Origin: an uncultured Alistipes sp.
GTDB taxonomy: Bacteria; Bacteroidota; Bacteroidia; Bacteroidales; Rikenellaceae
NCBI GenBank assembly: GCA_900550375.1
Contig: URRP01000012.1
Span: 1-52,071 of the forward strand
Length of the DNA: 52,071 nt
Direction of reading: 5' to 3'
Notes under the pieces: model-generated
What the model saw: only the letters and a program-made list of their open reading frames with translations
What the model was told of the DNA's origin: nothing
The model's database searches: none
Part shown: positions 16,481 through 23,480 of the stretch, piece after piece
How positions within the stretch are numbered: position 1 is the first letter of the stretch
How the letters are laid out: each line of letters starts with the position of its first letter
Translations under genes and position numbers: made by a program

Positions 16481-17695
16481 ATGAAAAAAATTTTCCTTTT
16501 GTGTGCATCTGCACTGTTCGCTGTGAGCAGTTACGCTCAGAACAGCGGAGAGGTCGTTTTCATGGAAGTCGAAGATGTTCAGGCGGTTTCGAAGTACCCC
16601 AGCGTCAGAGGATTCGTCTCGAACGGCTTTTGGGATAACTGGGAAGTGTCGTTCGGAGGCGGTATGTCGATGATGAGCACTTCGAACCTCGTATTCAAAG
16701 ATATGCCCGGCAGCTTCGGAAAACGTCTCGGTTTCGAGGTGAATGTCGCAGCTACGAAGTGGTTCCACCCCGTATTCGGTGCACGCCTGCAGCTGGCCGG
16801 CGGTCGTTTCCGCAATATTTCCGAGATGGGAGGTAACACGCAGCGCACACCCTATATGTTCGTTCACACCGACCTGATGATCAACTTCTCGAACTGGGCC
16901 GGCGGATACCGTCCCGACCGTGCTTACTATGCCGTTCCGTTCGTCGGCTTTGGTTACATGGCCATGGACTTCACGGACCGCTCGCACGATCTGGGATACC
17001 CCACCAATCAGGAGTTCGCCTTCACGGCCGGTTTGCTGAACAAGTTCCGCATCGCCAAAGGCTGGGATCTCGACATCGAACTCAAGGGCTGGCTCTTCGG
17101 CGAGAAGGATCTGCCCCGTACGCTGAGCAGCGGCGGCAGCTATGCCGTAGCTTACAGCGCAACGGCCGGTTTCACGCACCGTTTCAACGACCGCAACTGG
17201 AACCGTCAGATGCCGCAGAAGTATTCGGACGCCGACATCGCAGCCTACACGGCCGCCATTGCAGCGCTGGAAGGTTCGCTGGCCGCAGCCCGCAACAACG
17301 AAAAGTCGCTGGCAGACCAGCTGGCCGCAGCCAACAAAGCCTTGCAGGATGCAAAGGGCAAGAAAGAGGTCTTCATCAACGGAGCCTGCCCCGCATTCTT
17401 CAAGATCAACAGCGCCAAGCTGTCGGAGCGTAACGAGATTCTGCTCGATCTCGTAGCCGAGGAGATCAACGCCAATCCGGCCGACAAGACCTACACCGTT
17501 TCGGGTTATGCCGATAAGGAGACGGGTAGTGCCGAATACAATATGAAACTCTCCGAGAAGCGTGCTCAGGCCGTTGCCGACTACCTCGAAAGCAAAGGCG
17601 TGAAGGCCGACCGTCTGATCGTCAAGGGTTACGGCGCTACGGTTCAGCCCTTCAGCGGCAATATCGAGAACAACCGTGTAGTCGTGATCAAATAA
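16481..17695 (+). CDS. OmpA-family outer-membrane protein
   Basis: 404 aa. Signal peptide 1-19 (ends SYA before QNSG). Residues about 20-240 look like an N-terminal beta-barrel with alternating aromatic strands. Residues about 248-296 form a heptad-rich Ala/Glu/Lys coiled-coil (LEGSLAAARNNEKSLADQL). Residues about 297-404 are an OmpA C-terminal peptidoglycan-binding domain: FKINSAKLSERNEILLDLVA, the SGYADKETGSAEYN core, LSEKRAQAVADYL and a final NNRVVVIK. It probably links outer membrane and peptidoglycan. Strong promoter box, long leader and a good terminator suggest high, monocistronic expression. Confidence 0.93.
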   Translation: MKKIFLLCASALFAVSSYAQNSGEVVFMEVEDVQAVSKYPSVRGFVSNGFWDNWEVSFGGGMSMMSTSNLVFKDMPGSFGKRLGFEVNVAATKWFHPVFGARLQLAGGRFRNISEMGGNTQRTPYMFVHTDLMINFSNWAGGYRPDRAYYAVPFVGFGYMAMDFTDRSHDLGYPTNQEFAFTAGLLNKFRIAKGWDLDIELKGWLFGEKDLPRTLSSGGSYAVAYSATAGFTHRFNDRNWNRQMPQKYSDADIAAYTAAIAALEGSLAAARNNEKSLADQLAAANKALQDAKGKKEVFINGACPAFFKINSAKLSERNEILLDLVAEEINANPADKTYTVSGYADKETGSAEYNMKLSEKRAQAVADYLESKGVKADRLIVKGYGATVQPFSGNIENNRVVVIK

Positions 17696-17716
17696 GCGAC
17701 ATACCCTATAATGAAG

Positions 17717-17748
17717 AATACCGTACAGTTTTTGTACGGTATTTTTTT
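17717..17748 (+). terminator. Terminator after the OmpA-family gene
   Basis: AATACCGTAC pairs with GTACGGTATT around a 7-base loop and runs into a T7 tract. Confidence 0.9.
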
Positions 17749-18002
17749 GTTTAAGCAGAAAACCGGCCGATCGGGAAAAACCGTCAACAGTTTCGGGAAT
17801 ACGGTCATTGCACGGATCGCCTGCATATGCGACCTTTATAAGCGGAACAATCCGATCTGCGCCGGAAACGCAATCCGGCTGAAATTCGGAGGTACAAATA
17901 AGAGACCTATTCGATAAACGAGAATAGAGACCGCCTGCTGGCTATGCCGAGCGCAGAAAACGGAGAAAGAAATTCAACATATTTCAACTAAAACCAACGC
18001 GT

Positions 18003-18242
18003 ATGAAAACGTATGACGCCATCATCATCGGCTTCGGCAAGGGTGGCAAAACCTTGGCCGTCGAGCTGGCCCGCAACGGCTGGAGCGTCGCGATGATCGA
18101 ACGTTCGGACAAAATGTACGGCGGAACCTGCATCAACATCGTCGCACTGGCCATGAAGCACGGCATCACGGCACGGGAACTGAGCGGTTCGATCTACACG
18201 CACCCCGGCATGAGCGAATCGCTGAACGACCTGTTCGCCTGA
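18003..18242 (+). pseudogene. RclA-like flavin reductase with large in-frame internal deletion
   Basis: 79 codons. The first 46 residues are the FAD-binding start of a pyridine nucleotide-disulfide oxidoreductase of the RclA type (IIIGFGKGGKTLAVELARNG, then MYGGTCINI, where the redox motif GCIPTK should continue). The next residues, VALAMKHGITARELSGSIYTHPGMSESLNDLFA, correspond to the extreme C-terminus of the same family, whose full length is about 450 aa. About 370 codons, including the redox Cys pair, NADPH domain and most of the dimer domain, are missing, joined in frame near 18140. The product cannot be an active reductase. Whether it is a fresh deletion or a retained mini-protein cannot be told from one sequence. 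Confidence 0.85.
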
Positions 18243-18252
18243 GAGGGAGAGA

Positions 18253-18296
18253 ATGCGAAGCGAGGGAGCGGTTAAAACCGCTCCCTCGCTTCGCAT
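18253..18296. terminator. Perfect 21-bp hairpin between convergent genes
   Basis: ATGCGAAGCGAGGGAGCGGTT (18253-18273) is followed by two bases and its exact complement (18276-18296). No long T tract follows on either strand, but its place between the convergent RclA remnant and dciA-like gene suggests a bidirectional terminator. Confidence 0.6.
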
Positions 18297-18314
18297 ACCG
18301 GCGCGCACCGGCGC

Positions 18315-18605
18315 CTATTTGACGATGACGGCATTGACCAGCCGCACCTTCGAGACCTCGTTGATACGGTCGCGCAGCGCCTCGCGCTGGTAAAACAGCT
18401 CCTGCCGTACGACACTCGACTGCAACCGGACATACAGGATACGGTTCTCCAGCCGCAGATCGGTCGTAAGATTCGCTACGGCCTCGCCGACCACCTCGCG
18501 CCACGTATCGGGCAGCCGCCCCTCGGCGACCTTCGCCGCCACGTAGGGACGCGAAAAAAACTCTTCGAGCAGATCGCCCATCAACATTGCCTTGGTCCGT
18601 CTCAT
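18315..18605 (-). CDS. DUF721/DciA-like protein
   Basis: 96 aa. Small basic DUF721 protein: the pattern DTWREVVGEAVANLTTDLRLENRILYVRLQSSVVRQEL is typical. In many bacteria lacking DnaC, DciA-type DUF721 proteins help load the replicative helicase, and a place beside recF and other dna genes is common; the replication role here is inferred from family and neighbour. It lies 104 bases downstream of recF on the same strand and probably shares its transcript. The 21-bp hairpin at 18253-18296 lies just beyond its stop. Confidence 0.85.
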   Translation of the reverse strand: MRRTKAMLMGDLLEEFFSRPYVAAKVAEGRLPDTWREVVGEAVANLTTDLRLENRILYVRLQSSVVRQELFYQREALRDRINEVSKVRLVNAVIVK

Positions 18606-18709
18606 GTTTCAATATACGTTCGTTTTCTGCGCTCGGCATTATCCGCAAACGCCCCCGAAGCCCGACACCTCCGGCCACCGGTCGCACGCTTCCGCCGACC
18701 CCGAAAAGG

Positions 18710-19798
18710 TCACTTTACGATCCCCCCGTCCGCCACGACATGGAGCCGGTAGTCGCCACCCTGCCGCCCGAGAATGGTCTCCAGCCGCACCTTGTTGCAG
18801 TCGGTAATGACGATCTGTCCGAACTCCTCGCCCGATACCAGTTTGATAAGTTGTTCGACACGCCCCATATCCAGCTTGTCGAACAGATCGTCGAGCAGCA
18901 GGATGGGTTTCTCCCCCTTATCCGCCCCTACGATGCGGTATTGGGCCAATTTGAGTGCCACGAGAAACGACTTCTGCTGCCCCTGCGAGCCGTACTTGCG
19001 CAGCGGATAGCCGTTGATGCGCAGCACCAGATCGTCGCGATGGATGCCCGCGGTAGTGAACTGGTTCACCAGATCGCGCTGGCGCGCACGCTGCAACAAC
19101 TCCATGAAAGGGGTCTCGGACAATTCCGAACGATAGGTCAGCTCCACCTGCTCGCGCTCGCCCGACAGCAGAGCGTAATAGTCGCCGACGAGGGGTTGCA
19201 GCCGTTCGGCGAAAGCCCGCCGCTTCTCGAAGATCACCTGCCCGTGTTCGGCCAGCTGCCGGTCGTAGATCAGCAGCATATCCTCCTCGGAACCGATCTT
19301 GAGATACTTGTTGCGTTCCGACAAAACAGCGTTGTAGCGCATCACGGCCGAGAGATACCCCCGGTCGAGCTGCGAAATGCAGCCGTTGAGATAACGCCGC
19401 CGTTCGTCGGCGGCATCGCTTACGAGTGCCGTATCGGCGGGCGAGACGATCACTACGGGAACCAACCCCACATGATCCGACAGACGGTCGTACTCCTTGC
19501 CGTTGCGCTTGAGCGTCTTACCGCCCCGACGGGCAAACGAACAGACGACCTGCTCGCTGCGGCCGTCCGACCGTTCATAGCTCCCTTCGAGCAGAAAAAA
19601 CTCCTCGCCGTGGCGTACGCTCTGCGTATCGGTCATCGCAAACGCCGACTTGCACATCGACAGATAATGAATCGCATCGATGAAATTGGTCTTGCCCGCT
19701 CCGTTGTCCCCCACAAAGCAATTGATACCCGCGGTCAGCGGAAACTCCTCCTGACCGATATTCTTGAAATTGATGAGCGACAATCGTTTGAGATACAT
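18710..19798 (-). CDS. recF: DNA replication and repair protein RecF
   Basis: 362 aa from the ATG at 19798 (MYLKRLSLINFKN), preferred over an upstream frame extension because RecF proteins begin at this point. SMC-like ATPase that helps load RecA at gaps through RecFOR. Walker A is GDNGAGKT at residues 30-37; the ABC-type signature region is KYGSQGQQKSFLVALKLAQ (near 275-293), with Walker B ILLLDDLFDKLD about 20 residues later. Length matches the family. The promoter box TACCTTTG is at 19885-19878, divergent from the TPR gene; dciA-like follows. Confidence 0.96.
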   Translation of the reverse strand: MYLKRLSLINFKNIGQEEFPLTAGINCFVGDNGAGKTNFIDAIHYLSMCKSAFAMTDTQSVRHGEEFFLLEGSYERSDGRSEQVVCSFARRGGKTLKRNGKEYDRLSDHVGLVPVVIVSPADTALVSDAADERRRYLNGCISQLDRGYLSAVMRYNAVLSERNKYLKIGSEEDMLLIYDRQLAEHGQVIFEKRRAFAERLQPLVGDYYALLSGEREQVELTYRSELSETPFMELLQRARQRDLVNQFTTAGIHRDDLVLRINGYPLRKYGSQGQQKSFLVALKLAQYRIVGADKGEKPILLLDDLFDKLDMGRVEQLIKLVSGEEFGQIVITDCNKVRLETILGRQGGDYRLHVVADGGIVK

Positions 19799-19877
19799 AC
19801 CTGTTACCTTCCCGCCGAACCCGCACCGCACGCAGCTGCCGGAAGCGGCTTCGCAGGTACGGGACGCAGTTTGCCTT

Positions 19878-19885
19878 CAAAGGTA
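19878..19885 (-). promoter_or_regulatory. -7 box for recF
   Basis: TACCTTTG on the minus strand, about 80 bases before the recF ATG. Confidence 0.6.
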
Positions 19886-19937
19886 CGAAAAATTGAAAAA
19901 AATACCAGTATAAGGGTGGATATTGGACAAAAAAATG

Positions 19938-19945
19938 TATTTTTG
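19938..19945 (+). promoter_or_regulatory. -7 box for the TPR-ribH unit
   Basis: TATTTTTG matches TAnnTTTG and lies downstream of an in-frame ATG at 19923, which supports the later start at 19986. Confidence 0.65.
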
Positions 19946-19985
19946 TGCTTTGAATTGCAGAAAAATAAAAACTAAAATAACTACT

Positions 19986-20675
19986 ATGGCAAAAAATCAG
20001 AATGCAGCGAATTCGACCGAGGAGAGCATCGGCACTGCAATGAGCCGCACCGAACTTTTTTTCGAAAATAACGGAAAAGCCCTCACGCTGGGTCTGATCG
20101 TTTTGGTACTGCTGGGCGGCCTTTGGGTCGGCTACCGCAATCTTGTCAGCAAACCGCGCTACGAGAAGGCAGCCGAGCTGCTCGCGCAGGCGCAGAACCG
20201 GTTCGAAGCCCACGACGCCGACTATGCGGTCGCGCTCAACGGCGACGACAACGGCGCCGGTTTTCTCGAGGTGATCGAGCAGTACGGTTCGACGCCGGCA
20301 GGCAATCTGGCCAAGCACTACGCCGGTATCTGCTACCTCAAGGAGGGCGATCTGAAAAGCGCCGCCGACTATCTGGCGAAATACGCGCCGGTGAAGGGAA
20401 TTCCGGGAGCCATCGTCAATGCGCAGAATTACGGTCTGCAAGGCGACATCGCCGTCGACGAGGGCAATTACAAGGAGGCCGTGAAGTTCTTCGAGAAAGC
20501 CGTCAAGGCTGCCGACAACAACGCGACGGCTCCGCTCTTTCTGATGAAAGCCGGCCGCGCGTACAAGGCGCTGGGCGATACGGCCAAAGCGAAAGAGTGC
20601 TTCGAGCGCATTGCAACCGCCTATCCCAACTCCTTCGAGGCGCGTGACATCGAAAAGTACATCAATAGTCTCTAA
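19986..20675 (+). CDS. Membrane-anchored tetratricopeptide-repeat protein
   Basis: 229 aa from the ATG at 19986. A short cytoplasmic tail, one membrane segment at about 32-50 (LTLGLIVLVLLGGLWVGY), then TPR-like helical pairs at about 90-225 (AKHYAGICYLKEGDLKSAADYL, NYKEAVKFFEKAVKAA, APLFLMKAGRAYKALGDTAKAKECFERI). The architecture resembles YfgM-type proteins, periplasmic scaffolds linked to secretion or envelope stress, but the specific role is not evident. It ends 6 bases before ribH, so they are co-transcribed. Confidence 0.88.
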   Translation: MAKNQNAANSTEESIGTAMSRTELFFENNGKALTLGLIVLVLLGGLWVGYRNLVSKPRYEKAAELLAQAQNRFEAHDADYAVALNGDDNGAGFLEVIEQYGSTPAGNLAKHYAGICYLKEGDLKSAADYLAKYAPVKGIPGAIVNAQNYGLQGDIAVDEGNYKEAVKFFEKAVKAADNNATAPLFLMKAGRAYKALGDTAKAKECFERIATAYPNSFEARDIEKYINSL

Positions 20676-20681
20676 CGAACA

Positions 20682-21206
20682 ATGGCAACCAAACACCACA
20701 ACCTGTCGCAACTCAACTCCGCGCTGCCGGCAGCCGATGAGATGAAATTCGGCATCGTCGTGGCCGAGTGGAACTCCGACGTGACCGAAAGACTGCTCAG
20801 CGGCGCTGTGAATACGTTGCGCGGTGCAGGATGCCCCGAACACAACATCCAGATCAAGTATGTCCCCGGGACGTTCGAGTTATCGCTGGGTGCCCAGTTC
20901 TTCGCAGAATACACCGATGTGGACGCGGTGATCGTACTGGGATGTGTCATTCAGGGCGATACGCGCCACTTCGATTTCGTCTGTCAGGGCGTGACGCAGG
21001 GCGTAATGCAGCTGCAGCTGCAATGGAACATGCCGATTTCATTCGGTGTACTTACGACCAACGACCTCCAGCAGGCGCTCGACCGTTCGGGCGGACGGCT
21101 GGGCAACAAGGGCGATGAAGCGGCCGCAGCCGCCATCCAGATGGTACACCTGCAGGACGAGATGGATACCGAAGAGAACGCGCTCGACCGCAAGACCATC
21201 AACTGA
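20682..21206 (+). CDS. ribH: 6,7-dimethyl-8-ribityllumazine synthase
   Basis: 174 aa. Penultimate step of riboflavin synthesis, joining 5-amino-6-ribitylaminouracil with 3,4-dihydroxy-2-butanone 4-phosphate in a cytoplasmic multimer. Core pattern seen: FGIVVAEWNSDVTERLL, YVPGTFELSLGAQFFA, VIQGDTRHFDFV with the catalytic His, GVLTTNDLQQALDRSGG and the final NKGDEAAAAAIQM. The 20-residue N-terminal extension is modest. Other rib genes are not in the window. It follows the TPR gene by 6 bases and ends at a terminator. Confidence 0.96.
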   Translation: MATKHHNLSQLNSALPAADEMKFGIVVAEWNSDVTERLLSGAVNTLRGAGCPEHNIQIKYVPGTFELSLGAQFFAEYTDVDAVIVLGCVIQGDTRHFDFVCQGVTQGVMQLQLQWNMPISFGVLTTNDLQQALDRSGGRLGNKGDEAAAAAIQMVHLQDEMDTEENALDRKTIN

Positions 21207-21229
21207 CGGATCCGAATACCCGATACCCG

Positions 21230-21264
21230 AAGCGGAGTTTCCTGAAGAGGGAACTCCGCTTTTT
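21230..21264 (+). terminator. Terminator after ribH
   Basis: AGCGGAGTT pairs with AACTCCGCT around 12 bases (extended by CC/GG) and is followed by TTTT. Confidence 0.85.
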
Positions 21265-21277
21265 CGTTTGTCCGCAT

Positions 21278-21309
21278 AAAGAAAGCGGGACGGATACCAT
21301 CCGCCCCGC
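21278..21309 (-). terminator. Terminator of the Cys-rich mini-lipoprotein
   Basis: On the minus strand GCGGGGCGGAT pairs with ATCCGTCCCGC (one mismatch) around GGT and is followed by TTTCTTT. Confidence 0.75.
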
Positions 21310-21344
21310 ACCTCTGCACGAGTAACTAACCTTTTCGAGGATAA

Positions 21345-21554
21345 TTATTTAGCAGCCTCAACGACCTCGACAGCAGCCGCGGCCTTGCAGCAGGAGTCGG
21401 CCTTAACCGAATCCGCGCACTCGCCGCAGCACGCCGAAACCTCCTCGGCAGCAACCTCGACAACCTCGGCGGCAGCCGGTTTGTTTGCGTTACCTGCGCA
21501 CGATACCATCGCAGCGGCAGCGACTACAACGATGAAAGCATAGATTTTTTTCAT
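21345..21554 (-). CDS. Small Cys-rich, Ala/Glu/Val-rich lipoprotein
   Basis: 69 aa from the ATG at 21554. Residues 1-19 are a lipoprotein signal ending AMVSC. The mature 50 residues are mostly Ala, Val and Glu, with a central cluster CCGEC and, ten residues later, CC: five Cys in about 16 residues. The cluster could bind metal or form disulfides; there is no recognised family. Similar short Ala/Glu-rich lipoproteins are common in Bacteroidales, typically without known function. It has its own excellent promoter and terminator, which suggests strong independent expression. Confidence 0.75.
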   Translation of the reverse strand: MKKIYAFIVVVAAAAMVSCAGNANKPAAAEVVEVAAEEVSACCGECADSVKADSCCKAAAAVEVVEAAK

Positions 21555-21586
21555 AATACGAATGAATTTAAGATAGTTAATCGCTG

Positions 21587-21617
21587 CAAATATATCCAAT
21601 AGGAGGAAATAATCAAA
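21587..21617 (-). promoter_or_regulatory. Full Bacteroidota promoter of the mini-lipoprotein
   Basis: On the minus strand TTTG (21617-21614), 19 bases, then TATATTTG (21594-21587): both elements match consensus with ideal spacing, the best such promoter in the window. Confidence 0.8.
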
Positions 21618-21734
21618 AGAAAAATTAAAAAATTTCACTTTCGACCGAAGAAGGCGGTTTCAGAAACTGAAACCTATTGAAAACAAAGCTGTTGACTTTT
21701 GCACGACTCTGCTGCGAACCGGCAGGGATGACCT

Positions 21735-22268
21735 TTATAAAAAGCCTTCGTCGGGCGTCGCGGCAGTAGGATCGATCGTCGGCGCACCTTTTAGCGTATC
21801 CTGCGGCTCCACGGCCGGATTCTCCTCGAGCAGATCGGTCGCCAGCATCGTTTCACGCATCAGAAATGCCTTGGGAAACTTCACGCGGACACGTTCGAGC
21901 AGCATGATCGCCTCCTCGGCGGTGGCGCACCGCCCTGCCGAGACCTTGAAATAGGGAATATCGTACACCATATCGACACTCACCCCCGGAAAAGCCTCCT
22001 CAAAGCTCTTTTGCACCTCCTCGCCCTCGGCGCGGGCATTCTGCCCGTTACTGGAGAAGAGGTTGATCCGCCATCCGTCGCGGCGCTTTTCAGCCGCACC
22101 GCGCGAAGCCGCCGAAAAAGCAGCCGCAGCGTCGGGTGCCTCGTGAATCTCGACGCGGGCGCCCGCTGCCGGCTCGGTAAGTTGCTGTTTGAACGCTTCG
22201 AGCGACTGCGCAGAGACAACGGTCGCCGCCAGCGAAAAGATCAAGATCGAAAAAAGAGTTCTCATCAT
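21735..22268 (-). CDS. Secreted SPOR-like domain protein
   Basis: 177 aa. Signal peptide about 1-19 (ending VVSA before QSLE). Residues about 65-145 (WRINLFSSNGQNARAEGEEV, then VSVDMVYDIPYFKVSAGRCA) look like the divergent SPOR/sporulation-related repeat domain common in Bacteroidota, which in other proteins binds denuded peptidoglycan at the division site. The tail is Pro/Asp/Thr-rich. Two adjacent ATGs (22268, 22265) overlap the stop of the preceding gene as ATGATGA, implying translational coupling to the upstream lipoprotein. Confidence 0.75.
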   Translation of the reverse strand: MMRTLFSILIFSLAATVVSAQSLEAFKQQLTEPAAGARVEIHEAPDAAAAFSAASRGAAEKRRDGWRINLFSSNGQNARAEGEEVQKSFEEAFPGVSVDMVYDIPYFKVSAGRCATAEEAIMLLERVRVKFPKAFLMRETMLATDLLEENPAVEPQDTLKGAPTIDPTAATPDEGFL

Positions 22269-22765
22269 TCGAAATCCGTTAGTAAATCTTCGGGCCTCAG
22301 GCCAAAGATATTCAAAAAATCCGACAACGGCATCCGTCGGCGGCCGATTTTTTTCACCGCATCGCCTACGCACAAGCGCAAGGCGAAGGTCACCTCCATC
22401 CGCTGCGTCTGGCCGCGCTTGAGCTTCTGCTGCACGGCGTAGAGCGCCCCGCGGTCGGGAATACGCAGCCGGCAGCGCAGCCGCACGTCGCCTTCCCAAC
22501 GGGGTGCAGCCTCCACCGTATCGCGCAACAGGGCATACAGTACCTCACCTCTGTCATAAGTCAGCCGCAGCTCCGCCGCTTCGAGCCGCAGCGGGCGGTC
22601 GCCCCGATTGACGATATGCAGCGTCACATCCGCACCGGCCGAGCCGTAGGTGGCGACATCCGTCGTCTCGATCTGCACCTCGCGCGCCAGATAACGGTTG
22701 CAGCCGCCGAGCAGCGCAACAGCCGCCAGCAGTGTCAAGGGCAGGATATGCAGCCGTCTCAACAC
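22265..22765 (-). CDS. Small lipoprotein with LEA/immunoglobulin-like fold (unknown role)
   Basis: 166 aa. Lipoprotein signal ending LLGGC at about residue 22. The body is beta-rich: VTLHIVNRGDRPLRLEAAELRLTY resembles the LEA-type-2 beta-sandwich seen in many Bacteroidota lipoproteins, but the match is by pattern only. There is no ATG: the start is a GTG at 22765, or a TTG at 22762, overlapping the ubiE stop, so expression depends on coupling with ubiE. The stop overlaps the next gene's ATG. Confidence 0.7.
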   Translation of the reverse strand: MLRRLHILPLTLLAAVALLGGCNRYLAREVQIETTDVATYGSAGADVTLHIVNRGDRPLRLEAAELRLTYDRGEVLYALLRDTVEAAPRWEGDVRLRCRLRIPDRGALYAVQQKLKRGQTQRMEVTFALRLCVGDAVKKIGRRRMPLSDFLNIFGLRPEDLLTDFE

Positions 22766-23478
22766 TTCTCGGCGGTATAAATCTGTGCAATGCCGAAGCT
22801 CTGACTGCGGGCGCGGCAGTCGCGGAACCCCGCCGCGGCAAGAATCTTCAGGAACTCGGCGGGCTGCGGAAATTCGTCCACCGAGCGGGGCAGATAATCA
22901 TACGCCTGCCGGTCGTGCGACAGCCACCCGCCGATGCGGGGCAGCACCCGATGGGAATACCAGTCGTACAACTGTCCGAAAATCGGCATCGTGGGGGTCG
23001 AAAACTCCAGAATGACGATCTGCCCGCCCGGCCGCAGCGCCTGCGACAACTCGGCGAGTCCCCGTTCGAGATCCCCGAAATTGCGTACACCGAAGGCGAC
23101 GGTCACCACATCGACCGAACCGGCCGCCGCCATCGCGGTTTCGGCGTCGCCCGCTTCGAGCGTCACACGCTCTTCGAGTCCCCGCGCAGCGATCTTGCGG
23201 CGCGCCACGTCGAGCATCCCCTCCGACAGATCGACCCCTTTGATATGGGCACCCGGAATGCTGCGGGCCATCATCAGCGCCAGATCACCCGTACCCGTAG
23301 CCATATCGAGCACACGGCGCGGGTGCAGCCGCCGGACAATGCGCACCGTGCGCCGCCGCCAAATGCGGTCGATGCTCAGCGACAAGGTGTGGTTCAGACG
23401 GTCGTAGGCCGGCGCAATGTTGTCGAACATCGCCCGCACCTCCTCCTTCTTACTCTGTTCGGTATCGTATGGTTTCAT
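22759..23478 (-). CDS. ubiE/menG: Demethylmenaquinone methyltransferase
   Basis: 239 aa from the ATG at 23478. C-methylates demethylmenaquinone with SAM, the last step of menaquinone synthesis for anaerobic respiration. SAM-binding motif VLDMATGTGDLALMMA near residues 57-72, family signatures MFDNIAPAYDRLNHTLS near the start and YDWYSHRVLPRIGGWLS and AFGVRNFGDLERGL later. The start lies two bases after the upstream permease stop and its own stop overlaps the following lipoprotein start, so it is embedded in a four-gene envelope unit. Confidence 0.96.
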   Translation of the reverse strand: MKPYDTEQSKKEEVRAMFDNIAPAYDRLNHTLSLSIDRIWRRRTVRIVRRLHPRRVLDMATGTGDLALMMARSIPGAHIKGVDLSEGMLDVARRKIAARGLEERVTLEAGDAETAMAAAGSVDVVTVAFGVRNFGDLERGLAELSQALRPGGQIVILEFSTPTMPIFGQLYDWYSHRVLPRIGGWLSHDRQAYDYLPRSVDEFPQPAEFLKILAAAGFRDCRARSQSFGIAQIYTAEKC

Positions 23479-23480
23479 AA

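Noticed and set aside
17711..17917. 68-codon frame after the OmpA-family gene
   Set aside because: It begins inside the terminator hairpin and has no recognisable features.
19923..19985. Upstream ATG for the TPR protein
   Set aside because: It lies before the TATTTTTG promoter box and adds residues without homology-like character; 19986 gives the normal cytoplasmic tail plus membrane anchor.
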